Numbered from the stretch's first letter, positions 11,800 through 27,247 are shown. The stretch: DNA of 64,000 nt from Calendula officinalis (GCA_963853835.1 OY970827.1:77641234-77705233); one strand, 5' to 3'. The notes: generated from the letters alone by a model not told the origin. Translations and numbers: made by a program.

Positions 11800-13031
11800 A
11801 AAAACATACACAAGGAAATACATACGACAATGAACATGTGTATCGATTTCTTTTTGTGTGTGAGACAGTGGTGAGTGTCCAAAAAAAAAAAAAAAAACAT
11901 GTAAATATGAGTTTGTGTGCACTTAATAAAATATATCAACCAAAATCATCATTAACGAAATAGACATATAAGTATGTAACAAGGAGCATCCACGCTTCAC
12001 GGCAAGTTTGTAAAGACGTACGTCATATTTATAGACTAACACATTAACAGAACTACATTAAAAAATAATAATAATAAACAATTAATGAATAATTATATTC
12101 ACAATAATATTTCCCTATTATTATTATAGCCTTTATAGGTAATTTGCCGTGTCATGGTATGTCACTGGTAAAGTTCTCTTATTACTAAATACAGTATATT
12201 CACTGCATAAAACTTTTAGTGAATTTATTAATTGAAATTGGTATTAAATGAACATTGATATATTGAAAAAATATATAAACGTGAACCTTTCTCATGCCAG
12301 GTCGCATAATTCCACTACGAGACCTTAATTCGTAAATCGTTCTTTTTAAATAAACCTACCATTAGTGTTGATTATAATTTTACAAAAATATTTCATAAGC
12401 AATTTTTAACTTTCTAGCCCACCTAAACCAAAACTGGGCCTTCATTTAACCCGACCCGAAGTCCATTTGTATTTCCATTTGCCAAAATAAAAAAAAGAAA
12501 ATTTTTTTTCTCCAGTCAAGTCAAGTCAGGTGTGGACAGACATACATGATACAACTCCACAGCCAAAGAAGTAAAAACGCAGGGAGGGGATAACTACTTT
12601 TCCTCTGTTTCTCAACTAAAATTTTCAAATTAAATTGGTAATATAACGAATTTTCAGTCCTTTCGGAATTAGGAATTTCGTTCCTGCAAATGCAATGACA
12701 TATTATTAATTGTAGTTGTAATTGTAATTTCTCCAAATTTCATATTTTACAAGCAATTAAGTCAACTTTGGAGAAATTATTAGCAATTCCAGTTTGAGAT
12801 TTGATGACGATGACCTCCCCTGTAATGTATGTTAGTTGAATTAGAAGTGTGTTAAATTCGTCAAAACCTAATTGTTTTGAGATCAAAATTATTAAAAGTT
12901 AACTTAAAGTGTTAGTGTGGCTGATTATGACTTGTTAATAAATAGGTTTATTTGCAGAGTATAATGAACATTTTTGAAGTAATTTTGATTTTTGCACAAA
13001 CACATATTAATTCACAATATTTTTCAGGGAT
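11800..13031. other. Intergenic plus 5-prime leader of the mTERF gene
   Basis: There is no gene up to about 12.5 kb. From about 12.5 to 12.8 kb the sequence has leader character, with a possible donor at CTCCCCT/GTAATG near 12820. A clear acceptor TATTTTTCAG lies at 13018-13027, just before the ATG. This suggests an intron in the 5-prime UTR. A short upstream frame (from 12804) cannot be spliced in frame with the main ORF. Confidence 0.4.
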
Positions 13032-14027
13032 ATGGACATAACTAACACCCACAACAACAACATTCTATGGTTCTTCAAACACAAAGGATTCGACGACAAA
13101 AACATTCACGAAATCTTCACAAAATGCAAACGTCTCCAAACTGTCCAAAAAGAAAACTTATCCCAAAACTGGGACTACTTGAAAAAAATCGGAATTCAAG
13201 AACGAAAACTCCCTTCAATTATCACAAAATGTCCAAGAATCATGACACTCGATCTAAACCATAAACTCGTCCCCATGATCCAATGTTTACAAACCCTAGC
13301 AACAAAACCGAATGAAGTAGCATCTGCAATAACCAAATTTCCCCATATTTTAACTCACAGTGTTGAAGAAAAACTATGCCCACTTTTGGGTTTTTTCGAG
13401 TCACTCGGTGTATCGGGAACTCAACTCGGTAAAATGCTTCTTCATAACCCTAGAATCATTAGCTACAGCATAGATACAAAGCTTTCCGGGCTTGTTGACT
13501 TTCTTGTTAGTATCGGGTTGACCAAAGACGGGTTGATCGGAAAAATCTTGGTTAAAAACCCGTCGATTATGGGTTACAACGTCGAGAAACGGTTAAAACC
13601 GACAACCCATTTTTTACTTTCGTTAGGGTTAACGAAACCCGATCTTCAAACGGTAGCGGTTAACTTCCCGGAAGTTTTGTGTAGAGATGTTGACAAGGTT
13701 TTGAAACCTAATCTTGATTACCTTAAAACCCGTGGGTTTGATTCCCGACAAATAGCGTGTTTGGTGGGTCGTTATCCGCCTATTTTGATTAAAAGTGTTG
13801 AGAATTCTTTAGAACCGAGAATTAGGTTTTTGGTAGAGGTGATGGATCGGGGAATTGACGAGGTTGTGAATTATCCCGAGTTTTTTCAGCACGGGTTGAA
13901 GAATCGGGTTGAAAAACGGGAAAAGCTTTTGAAAAAGAAGAATGTTTCTTGTAGTTTGAGTGAGATGTTGGATTGTAATCATAAGAAGTTTCTTTCTAGG
14001 TTTGATTTGGTTGAGAAATTTGTTTGA
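13032..14027 (+). CDS. MTERF6: mTERF-family organelle nucleic-acid-binding protein, mTERF6-like
   Basis: This intronless frame encodes 331 residues. It consists of degenerate helical mTERF repeats, each with a leucine/proline signature: IITKCPRIMTLDLNHKL, AITKFPHILTHSVEEKL, MLLHNPRIISYSIDTKL, ILVKNPSIMGYNVEKRL, VAVNFPEVLCRDVDKVL and LVGRYPPILIKSVENSL. The C-terminus YPEFFQHGLKNRVEKR is typical of this subfamily. By similarity to Arabidopsis mTERF6/PDE191 it should act in chloroplasts and/or mitochondria on organelle transcript termination or tRNA maturation. That role is family knowledge, not visible here. The start Met lies just after a splice acceptor (TTTTTCAG), so a 5-prime UTR intron is likely. 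A strong N-terminal transit peptide is not obvious, as in other short members. Confidence 0.9.
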   Translation: MDITNTHNNNILWFFKHKGFDDKNIHEIFTKCKRLQTVQKENLSQNWDYLKKIGIQERKLPSIITKCPRIMTLDLNHKLVPMIQCLQTLATKPNEVASAITKFPHILTHSVEEKLCPLLGFFESLGVSGTQLGKMLLHNPRIISYSIDTKLSGLVDFLVSIGLTKDGLIGKILVKNPSIMGYNVEKRLKPTTHFLLSLGLTKPDLQTVAVNFPEVLCRDVDKVLKPNLDYLKTRGFDSRQIACLVGRYPPILIKSVENSLEPRIRFLVEVMDRGIDEVVNYPEFFQHGLKNRVEKREKLLKKKNVSCSLSEMLDCNHKKFLSRFDLVEKFV

Positions 14028-15228
14028 AAGGTAGTTGTGAAGCTGTTTTTGATGTAATTTTAGTGATATATATGCACTTTGATTCAGTTAAGTTGTTTAT
14101 ATATTTTTGCTTATTAAAATAAATAAATAAATGAAAATGAAAAAATTTAATATTTAATGTGTTTTAATGCACATATTAAATCTACACTAATTTTGTCCAC
14201 TAACATATTATATTCTCCCAATATCAAGATGTCAAGTTCTAAAGATAATCAAAAAACAATAAAAACTTGGTAATCATATTATTTGTCAACTTATTTGCAC
14301 TTCAAAAACTAAATATTATTTTTAATTTTTAATAATTCATATATAATGTCCCGAAAGCATACTAACAAATAGCAATAAACATGACAGAATGTATATGTAA
14401 ATGTTAAAAGTTAAAACGTCTATACAATAAGATATAGACAAAATTATCTATAGGAAAATATAATACTCGGCACCTCGGCATTAATATGGATAAAATTTAT
14501 GAATAAATTGTGTGTTATTTTCAAGCGAATTAATAAGGATAAACATTAGAGATGTAGGACTATATTTAAGATTTTTATCAACTATCTTCTCTAATTAGAA
14601 CTCTAACTTTTTATCTCCATCTAAAAACACGTATCAAATCTTTAAAATTTTGAGTATAAATTGGACCTAAACTCCTTAGGAATTCTCAAGTGAAAAGCTC
14701 TCAACCGAGAAACATTGAACCTTGAAAGATTTACGTTCGTCTAGTAAGTTTTCTTCCGTTCTTGAATCTTTTTGTTACCAAACTTTGAAAAATACCAAAA
14801 ATCGTGTGTTATTGTTTAAAGGCTGATTTTTTAGATACAAGTTACATGTATGATTCTAGTCTAGGTTTGACTTGGATTGTTAATGAGTGTCAAAAGTTAG
14901 GTTAGATACAAGTTACATGTATGATTCTAATTGCTGCTAGCTCAAATTCGCTTAATTTGTTGCATTTTGAAAGTTTTTAGTTTAACTGAATGCATAGATA
15001 ATAGAGTTAATTAACATACTTTTTTCGGTATTGACGTGCGTTTTCCCTAAATCGGCATTAATTTTGTGCTCTAACTGAATGCATTCTTATTGTGCTTTAA
15101 TTATTTTTCTGCTCTAATCGGCATTATTGAAATTCAATCTCATGCCTTTTTATGTTATGCATTGATTGATTGTAAATTTATTTTTCTAGGTGAGATTTAG
15201 CGTAATGAATACGTTTATGGTTTTTACT
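14028..15228. other. Intergenic, nothing firm
   Basis: The sequence is AT-rich. A TATA-like GTATAAATT near 14653 is followed by leader-like sequence and a GTAAG-like site near 14740, but no coding exon follows. The phrase TTAGATACAAGTTACATG occurs twice (near 14831 and 14903). Confidence 0.3.
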
Positions 15229-15420
15229 TGGGGCCGGTGCAAACGACCAGACCAAACACAGCCATAGTGGTCTGGTTTTCGGTTGAATTTTCAGGTTTTT
15301 GGTTCAGTTTAATCCGGTACAAACCAAATTTTTTTTGAAAAAAATCGAAACCCCCTATTATCAGCCCGGTTCAGTTTTTACTGGTCGGGTCAGGTCCGGT
15401 TTTTGAACTATTCACGTGCC
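15229..15420. mobile_element. Degenerate CGGTT-motif hAT MITE relative
   Basis: The block is built from GGTCTGGTTTTCGG, TTTTTGGTTCAG, CCGGTTCAG and GGTCAGGTCCGG words, like the better-preserved elements at 18.25-18.87 and 40.41-40.72 kb. The ends (GGGGCCGGTGCAAA and TTCACGTGCCTA) only weakly recall the TAGGGGTG termini, and no target duplication is certain. Confidence 0.35.
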
Positions 15421-15773
15421 TATTTTTAACACATATTTTTCATGATTTGAAAGTGATTTTTAGTGTATAAAATATCAATAACCCACGAAATTTAAAGAAC
15501 CTAAAGGAGCATGAGTCATATATTTCACGGAACGACATTTAATCTATTGCTATTGTAGGCCTTGTACATTTTGAATACACTTTGGACGCTTATTACCCAA
15601 TCAACCCGTTTTTCATTTTACTTATGTTTGTTAACTTTACCCGTTTGTCATGTTAGAAAAAAACATCCAAGAAGACCACTTACCAATAAAACCGTAAAAA
15701 TAACTAACATTTACCTTTTTTTTGCTTGTATGATTGACAAATCATGTAGCAAAACCAACATTGAACAACATAG

Positions 15774-16145
15774 ATGATTTCTAAGGACAGAAGTCCCCGT
15801 TGGAGTGTCGACGATAGCATCAAGACGAGACCCTCAAAGCCCGATGCTTTAATGGCTGAGATCAATTCGGCAATTTCATCTCTAGAGTATATCAAGGCAA
15901 CAAATTACCCAACTCACTTTCTAAAAACAAGATAATCATTGGTGAAGGAAACCCTAATTCTTCTATTTTCTATGAAGCTTATAAATCCAGGATTGCTTAT
16001 TTGACTGCGGGTAACCTTGAAGGGGCGTTTCGGTCATTTAACATGGCTTTAACCAAATGTCCGCCCAATAAGACTAATGTTGTGGCTAAGATTCGGTCTG
16101 TAGTTACTCTCACGGCTCACCTTCTTGGAAAAACTCCCAGTTGAC
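15774..16145 (+). pseudogene. Decayed fragment of an unknown protein-coding gene
   Basis: The first frame (15774-15935) begins MISKDRSPRWSVDDSIKTRP and reads to EINSAISSLEYIKA. A one-base shift near 15897 is then needed to continue as NKLPNSLSKNKIIIGEGNP, YEAYKSRIAYLTAGNLEGAF and SFNMALTKCPPNKTNVVAK, ending in TGA at 16141-16143. The GNLEGAFRSFNMAL stretch has a TPR-like look, but I do not recognise the family. The shift and the missing ends indicate a pseudogene fragment. Confidence 0.45.
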
Positions 16146-16677
16146 TCAGGGTTTTGGCATATTGTGGTTTTAGTGAACCAAGATTCATAAGAAAGTGAAG
16201 TTTTATAGATTTTGTATATAACTGTTTGCAATAAAGAGTAAATAAAAAGGTGTTAATGGAAATATATAAATGTTGTAGGGGTAAAATGTAACTTCATATC
16301 TCCTGGTAAAAATGCACTATATAAACACATGTTCCAAAATCCAAACTATAACACAACAATGCTAAAAAAGAGGTAGATTTTTATCAGGCTTATCTTATGC
16401 AAGATTTACAGTTTCAATAGTTGTGACTTGTGTTTGTAACTTGTAAGATATAATTTCATTATGCAAGATTTACTCAATTTCATTACTGAAATATTTTATC
16501 TAATCCGAGTAACAATCTAATTAAACATAGTTTATGAGCAAAACTAAAAGGATGGTTCTTGTGTTATTATTATTATTATTCAGTTGACGAGCAAAGAACA
16601 AAATCCAACCAAATAAAACATTGAAACATCAATCAGATAGTTTCTAAAGACAACAAACATCATAGAACTCATCTGTT

Positions 16678-16778
16678 TTAAGCCCTGTGTTCAACAAATG
16701 AACCAGAAAGTCCAGATGTTCCAAGAACAGTCACCTGCAATTAGAGTTTTAAACAATTACTTCCAATTAGTGTGTGTT

Positions 16779-16813
<35 letters not shown>

Positions 16814-18036
16814 TAGAGAGACATACCCTTCCCCAATCACCACCAAGACCACTACATCTCATTTTCAAATGAATCAATTTCATGCCCAATTCATTCTCAA
16901 CTTTTTTCTTCAAATAGCTCTCATCTGCTCCAAAAGACTCCAAATATGCATAATAACGGTTAAACGCCACATTTAACGCCTTAGCCACATCATCAGACAA
17001 AGGCCCTACATCCTGCAACATAACATAACCACTGATTCAAAACTTCTTACAAACCACAGGGACCATTTATGTAAATATTACCTCGCCACTCATCCCAACA
17101 CTATCATCAATTTCCATTTTTAAAGTCACGAGAAATCCAGTGAACTCTTCAACTGCTTCTGCAGCCCGTAAAAGGTTTGCTAACTTTTCCTGGTTAGATT
17201 TATCTTCAGTGTTCTTAGATAAAGCCCGTTTGGTTTTGTTAACAACAGTATCTGGTAATTCAGCCCAATTTACAGCCATGAGTTCCTTAAAAGCATTCTT
17301 GATATCACTGTCTTTTATGTCTGGTATATTTGTCATGAAGTCACTGATACAACGTGTGCTTCCAATTCTCATTGCAAAAGGAGAACAAGTGTCTGTGTAT
17401 TGAATATATTATAATCAGTATATTACCAAAATGAAATTGTGTAAAATATGCATACAATTTGGTTAAATGTGTTGCTTTTAGATGATTTACAATGAGTAAA
17501 GATTTGCTCAGTAATTGAGAAAACAAAACCAGCAATTATTTGATTTGAGATATGAACTAATGGCATATTGCATAGGCTTTCATGTAATATCTTCAAAATT
17601 TGTACGTTTCTGCAGCCAATTACTCCAATATTTTCATCTAAACATTCACAAACTTTCTTCAAATCATGCCGTATGAGAGATCAGCTTTCAATCAAACTAC
17701 TAAACACAGACTAATTTCTTATCGAAAACGATATTTCAAAAATCCTAATAGACATCATTAGCCCTAAAATCATGTGATATCCTGATAAAATGTAAATTAC
17801 ACAAATCAATGTCAATTTTCCAATTTTTGTGAAGGAAAAATGCATACAAATAAAGATAACGAATGAAAAAGAACGTTACTGGAGATCATTGACGACGGAA
17901 AGTGCTGTAAGTGGTGGATTCCACGGCGGAGGCCTTGGTGGTTGCAGGTCACGGCGGCGGAAGCCGGAGCGATGTAACCTATAGATCTCCGTGAGATCGA
18001 ACGGTAGAGAGATCTCATCATCGCCAATTTCACCAT
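16678..18036 (-). CDS. SDH5: Succinate dehydrogenase subunit 5, mitochondrial (plant complex II)
   Basis: Minus-strand exons 18036-17880, 17392-17082, 17012-16827 and 16734-16678 join in frame with GT-AG introns to give 236 residues. The N-terminus (MVKLAMMRSLYRSISRRSIG) is rich in Arg and Ser and lacks acids, as in a mitochondrial targeting peptide. The mature part runs through IPDIKDSDIKNAFKELMA, WAELPDTVVNKTKRALSKN, LKMEIDDSVGMSGE and LIHLKMRCSGLGGDWGR, ending VTVLGTSGLSGSFVEHRA. This conserved C-terminus matches the plant-specific SDH5 subunit of respiratory complex II in the inner membrane. Its precise role is not established. The family assignment is from memory. The short start at 18036 is chosen because it gives the targeting peptide. 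Confidence 0.78.
16770..16821. repeat. Compound (GT)n(GA)n microsatellite in SDH5 intron 3
   Basis: A run of GT repeats (one GTTT interruption) passes directly into GA repeats with a single GATA interruption. It lies between the last two SDH5 exons, close to the donor side. Confidence 0.95.
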
Positions 18037-18245
18037 AGCTGTGCAGATGTGTGAAGAGTAACAATCGGAAAAGCTTCTAGAGCTCTTTTTGGTATGTAGG
18101 AATGCGTTTATTCTTGCAAATGATAGGACTGAGATGTTAACTCTCATTTTCAGATGTTTAATTACATTTAAGTCCAATATATTCACAGTATACGAATTCA
18201 GCCCTTATAGTTTGACCAACTTCTAAACATTTATCGTTTAACTCA

Positions 18246-18541
18246 GGGGTGAGTTCAGTGCAGAAACCGAAACGAAACTAATAGAAACAAAACAGAATAT
18301 CATGCATTTTAAATCGAAACCGAACCATTTACGTGTTTTGAGTTTGGTTTGGTTCCGTTTCGACTCAGTTATTTAGCCCATATATCCATCCCCATCCGAG
18401 GACCGACGCAAACGAAATCGATAGAGTCAAAATTGAAAATGATAAATTTTCAAAACTGAACTAATTATGTGTTTTCGGTTTCAGTTCAGTTTGATGTCGG
18501 TTAGTTTTTGATTTGATTATTTCTACCCAAATGCAGGTCAC
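18246..18541. mobile_element. Decayed CCGAA-motif hAT MITE
   Basis: It begins CAGGGGTGAGTTCAGTGC and is filled with AAACCGAAAC, CGAAACCGAACC, GGTTTGGTTCCG and CGGTTTCAGTTCAG words in inverted halves, ending near CCCAAATGCAGGTCAC. It is the same kind as its neighbour at 18552-18866, but the right terminus and target duplication are eroded. Confidence 0.5.
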
Positions 18542-18551
18542 TTATCAAATC

Positions 18552-18866
18552 TAGGGGTGATTATCGGGCCAAAACCGAACCGAACCGATATAACCGATAA
18601 CCGATAACGATGAATTTTCAAAACCGAAACCGAACCGATAACATGTTATCGGTTTCGGTTCGGTTTCGGTTCGGTTCGGTTATTTTAGGCCAAATGTTCA
18701 TCATTTTCCGAAAACCGAACCGAACCATAGAACCGATAACCGATAACGATGAATTTTCAAAACCGAAACTGAACCGATAACATGTTATCGGTTTCGGTTC
18801 GGTTCGGTTCGGTTTCGATCGGTTTTTGGTTCGGTTCGGTTTTTTCGGTCCAAATGCTCACCCCTA
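18552..18866. mobile_element. hAT MITE with CCGAACC-motif interior, exact 8-bp TSD
   Basis: The termini TAGGGGTGA and TCACCCCTA form perfect 9-bp inverted repeats. The flanks are ATCAAATC at 18544-18551 and again at 18867-18874, an exact 8-bp target duplication as made by hAT transposases. The interior has AAACCGAACCGAACCGAT-type words giving way to GGTTCGGTTCGGTT in inverted order, and is internally duplicated. Confidence 0.85.
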
Positions 18867-19144
18867 ATCAAATCTGTTTGACCCAGTGCAAAAGGAATTG
18901 AATGCAAATATTACTTCATTTGAAGGCAAACTATTGTTATTAAATTTGTAAACACACAATTCTTTTACTATTAATTATTCGCTTATTTCATCTCTCTATC
19001 TACTTTAATTAAATATTTTCAGGACATGAATTTGAAATTATTTTAATTTTGTCATAAATGAAGTTAAATGTGTTTTGAACAACAAAATGATTCAAACTAG
19101 AACTCTAGAAGTTGGTTCATGGAAAAGATAGTTAGAAAACATAA

Positions 19145-19906
19145 GGGTTAATTTAACAGAATAGTAACGAAGTTTCAGAAGTGTTATATTTAGGTCACTC
19201 AAATTTTAAATGCACTTCATAATAGTAATCAAGTTTCAAAAGTGTCCCAATTATGTGAAATCCACCTATGATTACAAGTTACCAAGTCACTTTAATTTTA
19301 TCTCACTTAAAAAGCCATTTAATAATAATAATAACTAATTCTTTCATTTAATTCAATTTATTAATTCACTAAAACGATGCCTTGAAAGGTCCGATCATAG
19401 CTACCAATACAACTAATTTACTAAAGGTCTCCCCACAATACAACTAATTAACTAAGTCTATTTGCAAAAATCAAAACTGTTGCTACTAATTATCAACGAA
19501 CGCAAATATCAATCATATACAATAAGATAAAAAATCAAACAAAATCACGAGTAAATTAAACACAAACTCAAAATCACAAGTAACTTAAACAATAAACTGT
19601 TCACAATGTAATACCCGAAAAAAAATGAATTCAACTGACTCACTAACAAATAATCATAATAATAATATAATCACAACAGATCTCTATCAAGGATTTAAAT
19701 TAAATGAATAAATTAATTAATATTATTATTAAATGGATTTTTAAGTGAGATAAAATTAAAGTGACTTGGTAACTTGTAATCATAGGTGGATTTCACATAA
19801 TTGGAACACTTTTGAAACTTGATTACTATTATGGAGTGAATTTAAAGTTTGAGTGACCTAAATGGAATACTTCTGAAACTTCGTTACTATTATGTGAAAT
19901 TAACCC
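19145..19906. mobile_element. Mutator-like foldback element with ~200-bp terminal inverted repeats
   Basis: The left arm (GGGTTAATTTAACAGAATAG, then TAACGAAGTTTCAGAAG) and the right arm (CTTCTGAAACTTCGTTAC, ATTATGTGAAATTAACCC) are inverted over about 200 bp, including ACTTGGTAACTTGTAATC and its partner. The 9-bp direct repeat AAAACATAA flanks the element at 19136-19144 and 19907-19915. Long terminal repeats plus a 9-bp duplication are the hallmark of Mutator-like elements. There is no transposase inside, so it is non-autonomous. Confidence 0.85.
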
Positions 19907-19915
19907 AAAACATAA

Positions 19916-20475
19916 TTGGTATAGGCCCATATAATATAGTCCATAAATAATTAGTAAACCACTAACCCCAAAACCCATATACAAGGCCAACGGGTTGTGC
20001 ACAGAAATTATTCATGATTTTAGAATACATTTTTTTTTGAACGGCGATTCTAGAATACATGACATAATATTTTAATAAGATTAAATTTTTTCAAATCTCC
20101 TAAAAGTCGCACCTTTAATATTATTTATTTATTGTCTAAACTGCAATACCTCATAAATGCAACACTTGATTTTCAAACAATATTTTGGAATTTGTCAAAA
20201 ACTGATTATTGAGAAAACACAGGTGTCTAACGTCCATCTAACACATAAGCTTGATTCACAAAGACTTTGTCAAAGACTAATAAGCTTGATCTAAAAAAAA
20301 TGTCAGTTTTATCATAAATATCGAAGCATAACTTGGTTTACAAAGAAAATGTCAGTTTCACCATCATCACCCATATACATTTTGATGGAGAGAAAATGTA
20401 TTTTAGTAGAGAGATTTATAAGAAAGTTGTGTAATTGGTTGTGTGAAAAATAAAAGTAGTAAAATAGAGAGTATA

Positions 20476-20479
<4 letters not shown>
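19916..20479. other. Intergenic, nothing recognised
   Basis: AT-rich sequence without terminal repeats or a coding frame. It ends at the first (TA)n tract. Confidence 0.4.

Positions 20480-20543
<64 letters not shown>
20480..20543. repeat. (TA)n microsatellite 1
   Basis: Uninterrupted AT dinucleotides, directly abutting the palindromic element that starts at 20544. Confidence 0.97.
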
Positions 20544-24813
<4,270 letters not shown>

Positions 24814-25076
24814 CTCCCTCAGTCCCTTAATAAAGTTCCCATTTCTCCTGGGCACATGTTTTTAGGTGATAGTTAGTGGTGGGTCCTTGGTAATAAATTT
24901 GATTAAAATATATGGTTTTTTGGAGAGAGAAAGTGTTTTTAGGAGATTGTTAGTGGTGGGGTATATGATAATAATATTATTTTATTGAGTGGGTCCCTCT
25001 AATTTAAGAAATGAGAACTTTATTTTGGGACAAACATATTAGGGGAAATAGGAACTTTATTAAGGGACGGAGGGAA
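24814..25076. mobile_element. Stowaway-type MITE (Tc1/mariner)
   Basis: Terminal inverted repeats CTCCCTCAGTCCCTTAATAA and TTATTAAGGGACGGAGGGAA match the Stowaway consensus CTCCCTCCGTCC. The element is flanked by TA on both sides (24812-24813 and 25077-25078). It is 263 bp and non-coding. Confidence 0.9.
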
Positions 25077-25078
25077 TA

Positions 25079-26178
25079 TTAATCACTTACTTTGTTGTCA
25101 AAATTGTTAAGATAGGTTCTCGAATTTTTTTTAAGGGTCTTAAAAAATATTACATGATAATGCAATTTCAAAAAGAGAATTAATTTCTAAATCACATTTT
25201 TTAATGTTTGTATCACATTGTATAAGTATTAGTGCAGGTTGTATAAATATATAAATCAACTGTTATGGTGTATATGTTAAAAAATATGGTGTAAAATCAC
25301 CACCTTTTCAAGAAAGAAATGATATTGGTGCATACTATTGCCTAATTATCAAATCAATGGATGATATAAAGGAAAGAGAATTAGTATCTTGTGGTGAATA
25401 GACATGAAATAAACACAAATAATAGACCTTAATATCATTTATCATTAAAAAAAAATACAGCTTGGATAGTTGCAGAGGATGCAATTACCGTACCCGCACT
25501 CGAACTCCGATCCTCATACCCGCCCCACCCGTCCCGGTCAAATCCCCGCCAGGTTTAGGCAGATTAATACTCGCCGGGTACGGAAACCCGATATATATCC
25601 ATTCAATAAAAAAATATTAAACATAATAGTTAAAACATTTGCCCCATTTGTCTTAGTATGCATCCCTAGTTACCTTTGTCTAGTATACTAACAAAACGGT
25701 TGCTTTGCTTCAACTAAAAGATCATAATGTATCATTCATTTTGTTGTAAAAATCACTCAAAGTATGTCCCGAAGAATTTCTAAGTACTTCCTTACAAAAA
25801 ATATTCTATAATTTCTAAACGATTAACAGATTAATGAAAACCTTGAACTAAATACTTAATAATTAAAGTGAAATTAAACCCATGAAAATTTAGATTATAA
25901 CTTTTTTTAATTTTATATTTAGGGTTTTGTTAATGATACCCCTTAGAGCTGTCATTAAGAGGTGGTTACGTGCATAAATCGTTTGTAGTTTCAGTGGTGG
26001 GGGTTGAAAAATCCAGGGGGCGGTTATTGATTATTGTACAAATTTTTGATGCGTGTCTTGACGTCTTAGTAAAGACTGTCATTATCATTTTTCCTTATAT
26101 TTATCAACCTGTAAAAGAGAACTCTTTTCGGGTTCATCTTTTAAATATTTATTTTTCTGTTAGTGACCTTTTGGTTGC
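25079..26178. other. Intergenic; one GC-richer block
   Basis: The block 25470-25590 has CCCGC-type words (GTACCCGCACTCG, ACCCGCCCCACCCGTCCC, CGCCGGGTACGG). It may be a decayed relative of the simple-motif MITEs seen elsewhere: it begins GAGGATGCAAT and later has GCATCCCTA, but no target duplication is found. The rest is promoter and spacer DNA of the carboxylesterase gene. Confidence 0.4.
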
Positions 26179-26185
26179 TATATAA
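26179..26185 (+). promoter_or_regulatory. TATA box of the carboxylesterase gene
   Basis: TATATAA lies 91 bp upstream of the ATG at 26276, a plausible spacing for transcription starting about 30 bp downstream of the box. A 22-base C run (26224-26245) falls in the expected 5-prime UTR. Confidence 0.55.
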
Positions 26186-26223
26186 TGGCTTCTTCATAAT
26201 TGCTTCACATACCATCTGTTTAA

Positions 26224-26245
26224 CCCCCCCCCCCCCCCCCCCCCC
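26224..26245. repeat. Poly-C run (22 C) in the 5-prime UTR
   Basis: Uninterrupted cytosines between AA and AACAACACCC. The length of such a run is the sort of thing sequencing or assembly often gets wrong. Confidence 0.9.
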
Positions 26246-26275
26246 AACAACACCCACCCACATAAACACACAGTC

Positions 26276-27247
26276 ATGGGATCAATTAGCAAAGAAATCC
26301 AGCACGATGTGCCGCCGTACATAAGAGTCTACAAAGATGGAACCATCGAAAGGCTCGTCGGCGTCGAAGTTGTCCCGCCGACTTACGATTCCGACACCCA
26401 TGTCACCTCCAAAGACATCATAATCTCACCGGAAACCGGCGTCTCCGCCAGACTCTACCGCCCAGCTCTCGCTTCCGCCACACAAAAACTCCCTCTCGTC
26501 ATCTACTTCCACGGCGGAGCATTCTGCATCGCCTCACCGGCGGAACCCAAGTACCACCAGTCTCTCATCAAGCTCGTCTCCGAATCACGTGTCATCGCCG
26601 TCTCCGTTGATTACCGTTTGGCACCGGAACACCCACTTCCGATCGCCTTCGACGACTCCTTCGCCGCCCTCCGGTGGGTATCCTCCCATGCTCCGGGAGG
26701 ATCCGGAACCGAAGAATGGATAAAAGAAAACGTTGACTTTGACCGTATCTTCCTCGCCGGAGATAGCGCCGGAGCAACCATTTCTCACCACTTAGCCATA
26801 CGGGTCGGGTCAGAACCAAATCGGGGTATCACATTCAAAATATCGGGTATTATTCTAATCAACCCGTATTTCTGGGGGAAAGAACCAATCGGGTCGGAGA
26901 AAACGGATCATTTTAGGAAGGCTATGGTGGACAAATGGTGGGAGTTTGCATGCCCATCGGATTCTGAGCTTGGGTTGGATGACCCGTTGATCAACCCGTT
27001 AATAGATGGAGCTCCGGATTTGTCGGGTTTGGTTTGTGGGCGGGTCATGATTACTGTTTCGGAAAATGATATTTTAAAGGATAGAGGATGGGCGTATTAT
27101 GAAGCTTTAGTGAAGAGTAAATGGCAAGGGAAAGTAGAGATGATGGAGATTGAAGGGGAAGATCATGTGTTTCATATTTTTGACCCGAATGGGGATAAAG
27201 CCATAAATATGATGAAAAGGTTGGGTACGTTTATAAATGAACAATAA
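26276..27247 (+). CDS. Class I plant carboxylesterase (CXE), alpha/beta hydrolase fold-3
   Basis: This intronless gene encodes 323 residues. The oxyanion-hole motif is H79-G-G-A-F (VIYFHGGAF). The nucleophile is S164 in GDSAG. The acid is D265 in SENDILKDRG, and the base is H297 in GEDHVFH. The complete Ser-Asp-His triad predicts an active esterase acting on small acyl esters in the cytosol. The N-terminus (MGSISKEIQHDVPPYIRVYK) and the length are typical of the CXE family, which also includes gibberellin receptors and 2-hydroxyisoflavanone dehydratases. The Ser nucleophile argues against the dehydratase, which carries Thr there. GC-rich codon use in the first half contrasts with the AT-rich surroundings. 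Substrate unknown. Confidence 0.92.
   Translation: MGSISKEIQHDVPPYIRVYKDGTIERLVGVEVVPPTYDSDTHVTSKDIIISPETGVSARLYRPALASATQKLPLVIYFHGGAFCIASPAEPKYHQSLIKLVSESRVIAVSVDYRLAPEHPLPIAFDDSFAALRWVSSHAPGGSGTEEWIKENVDFDRIFLAGDSAGATISHHLAIRVGSEPNRGITFKISGIILINPYFWGKEPIGSEKTDHFRKAMVDKWWEFACPSDSELGLDDPLINPLIDGAPDLSGLVCGRVMITVSENDILKDRGWAYYEALVKSKWQGKVEMMEIEGEDHVFHIFDPNGDKAINMMKRLGTFINEQ

Noticed and set aside
17423..17662. 79-codon minus-strand frame in SDH5 intron 1 as an extra exon
   Set aside because: Exons 18036-17880 and 17392-17082 already join in frame and match the family; including this frame is unnecessary and no acceptor/donor pair fits it.
25470..25691. Possible simple-motif hAT MITE with CCCGC words
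   Set aside because: The ends only faintly resemble TAGGGGTG and no 8-bp duplication could be matched, so it is noted only as a GC-rich block.
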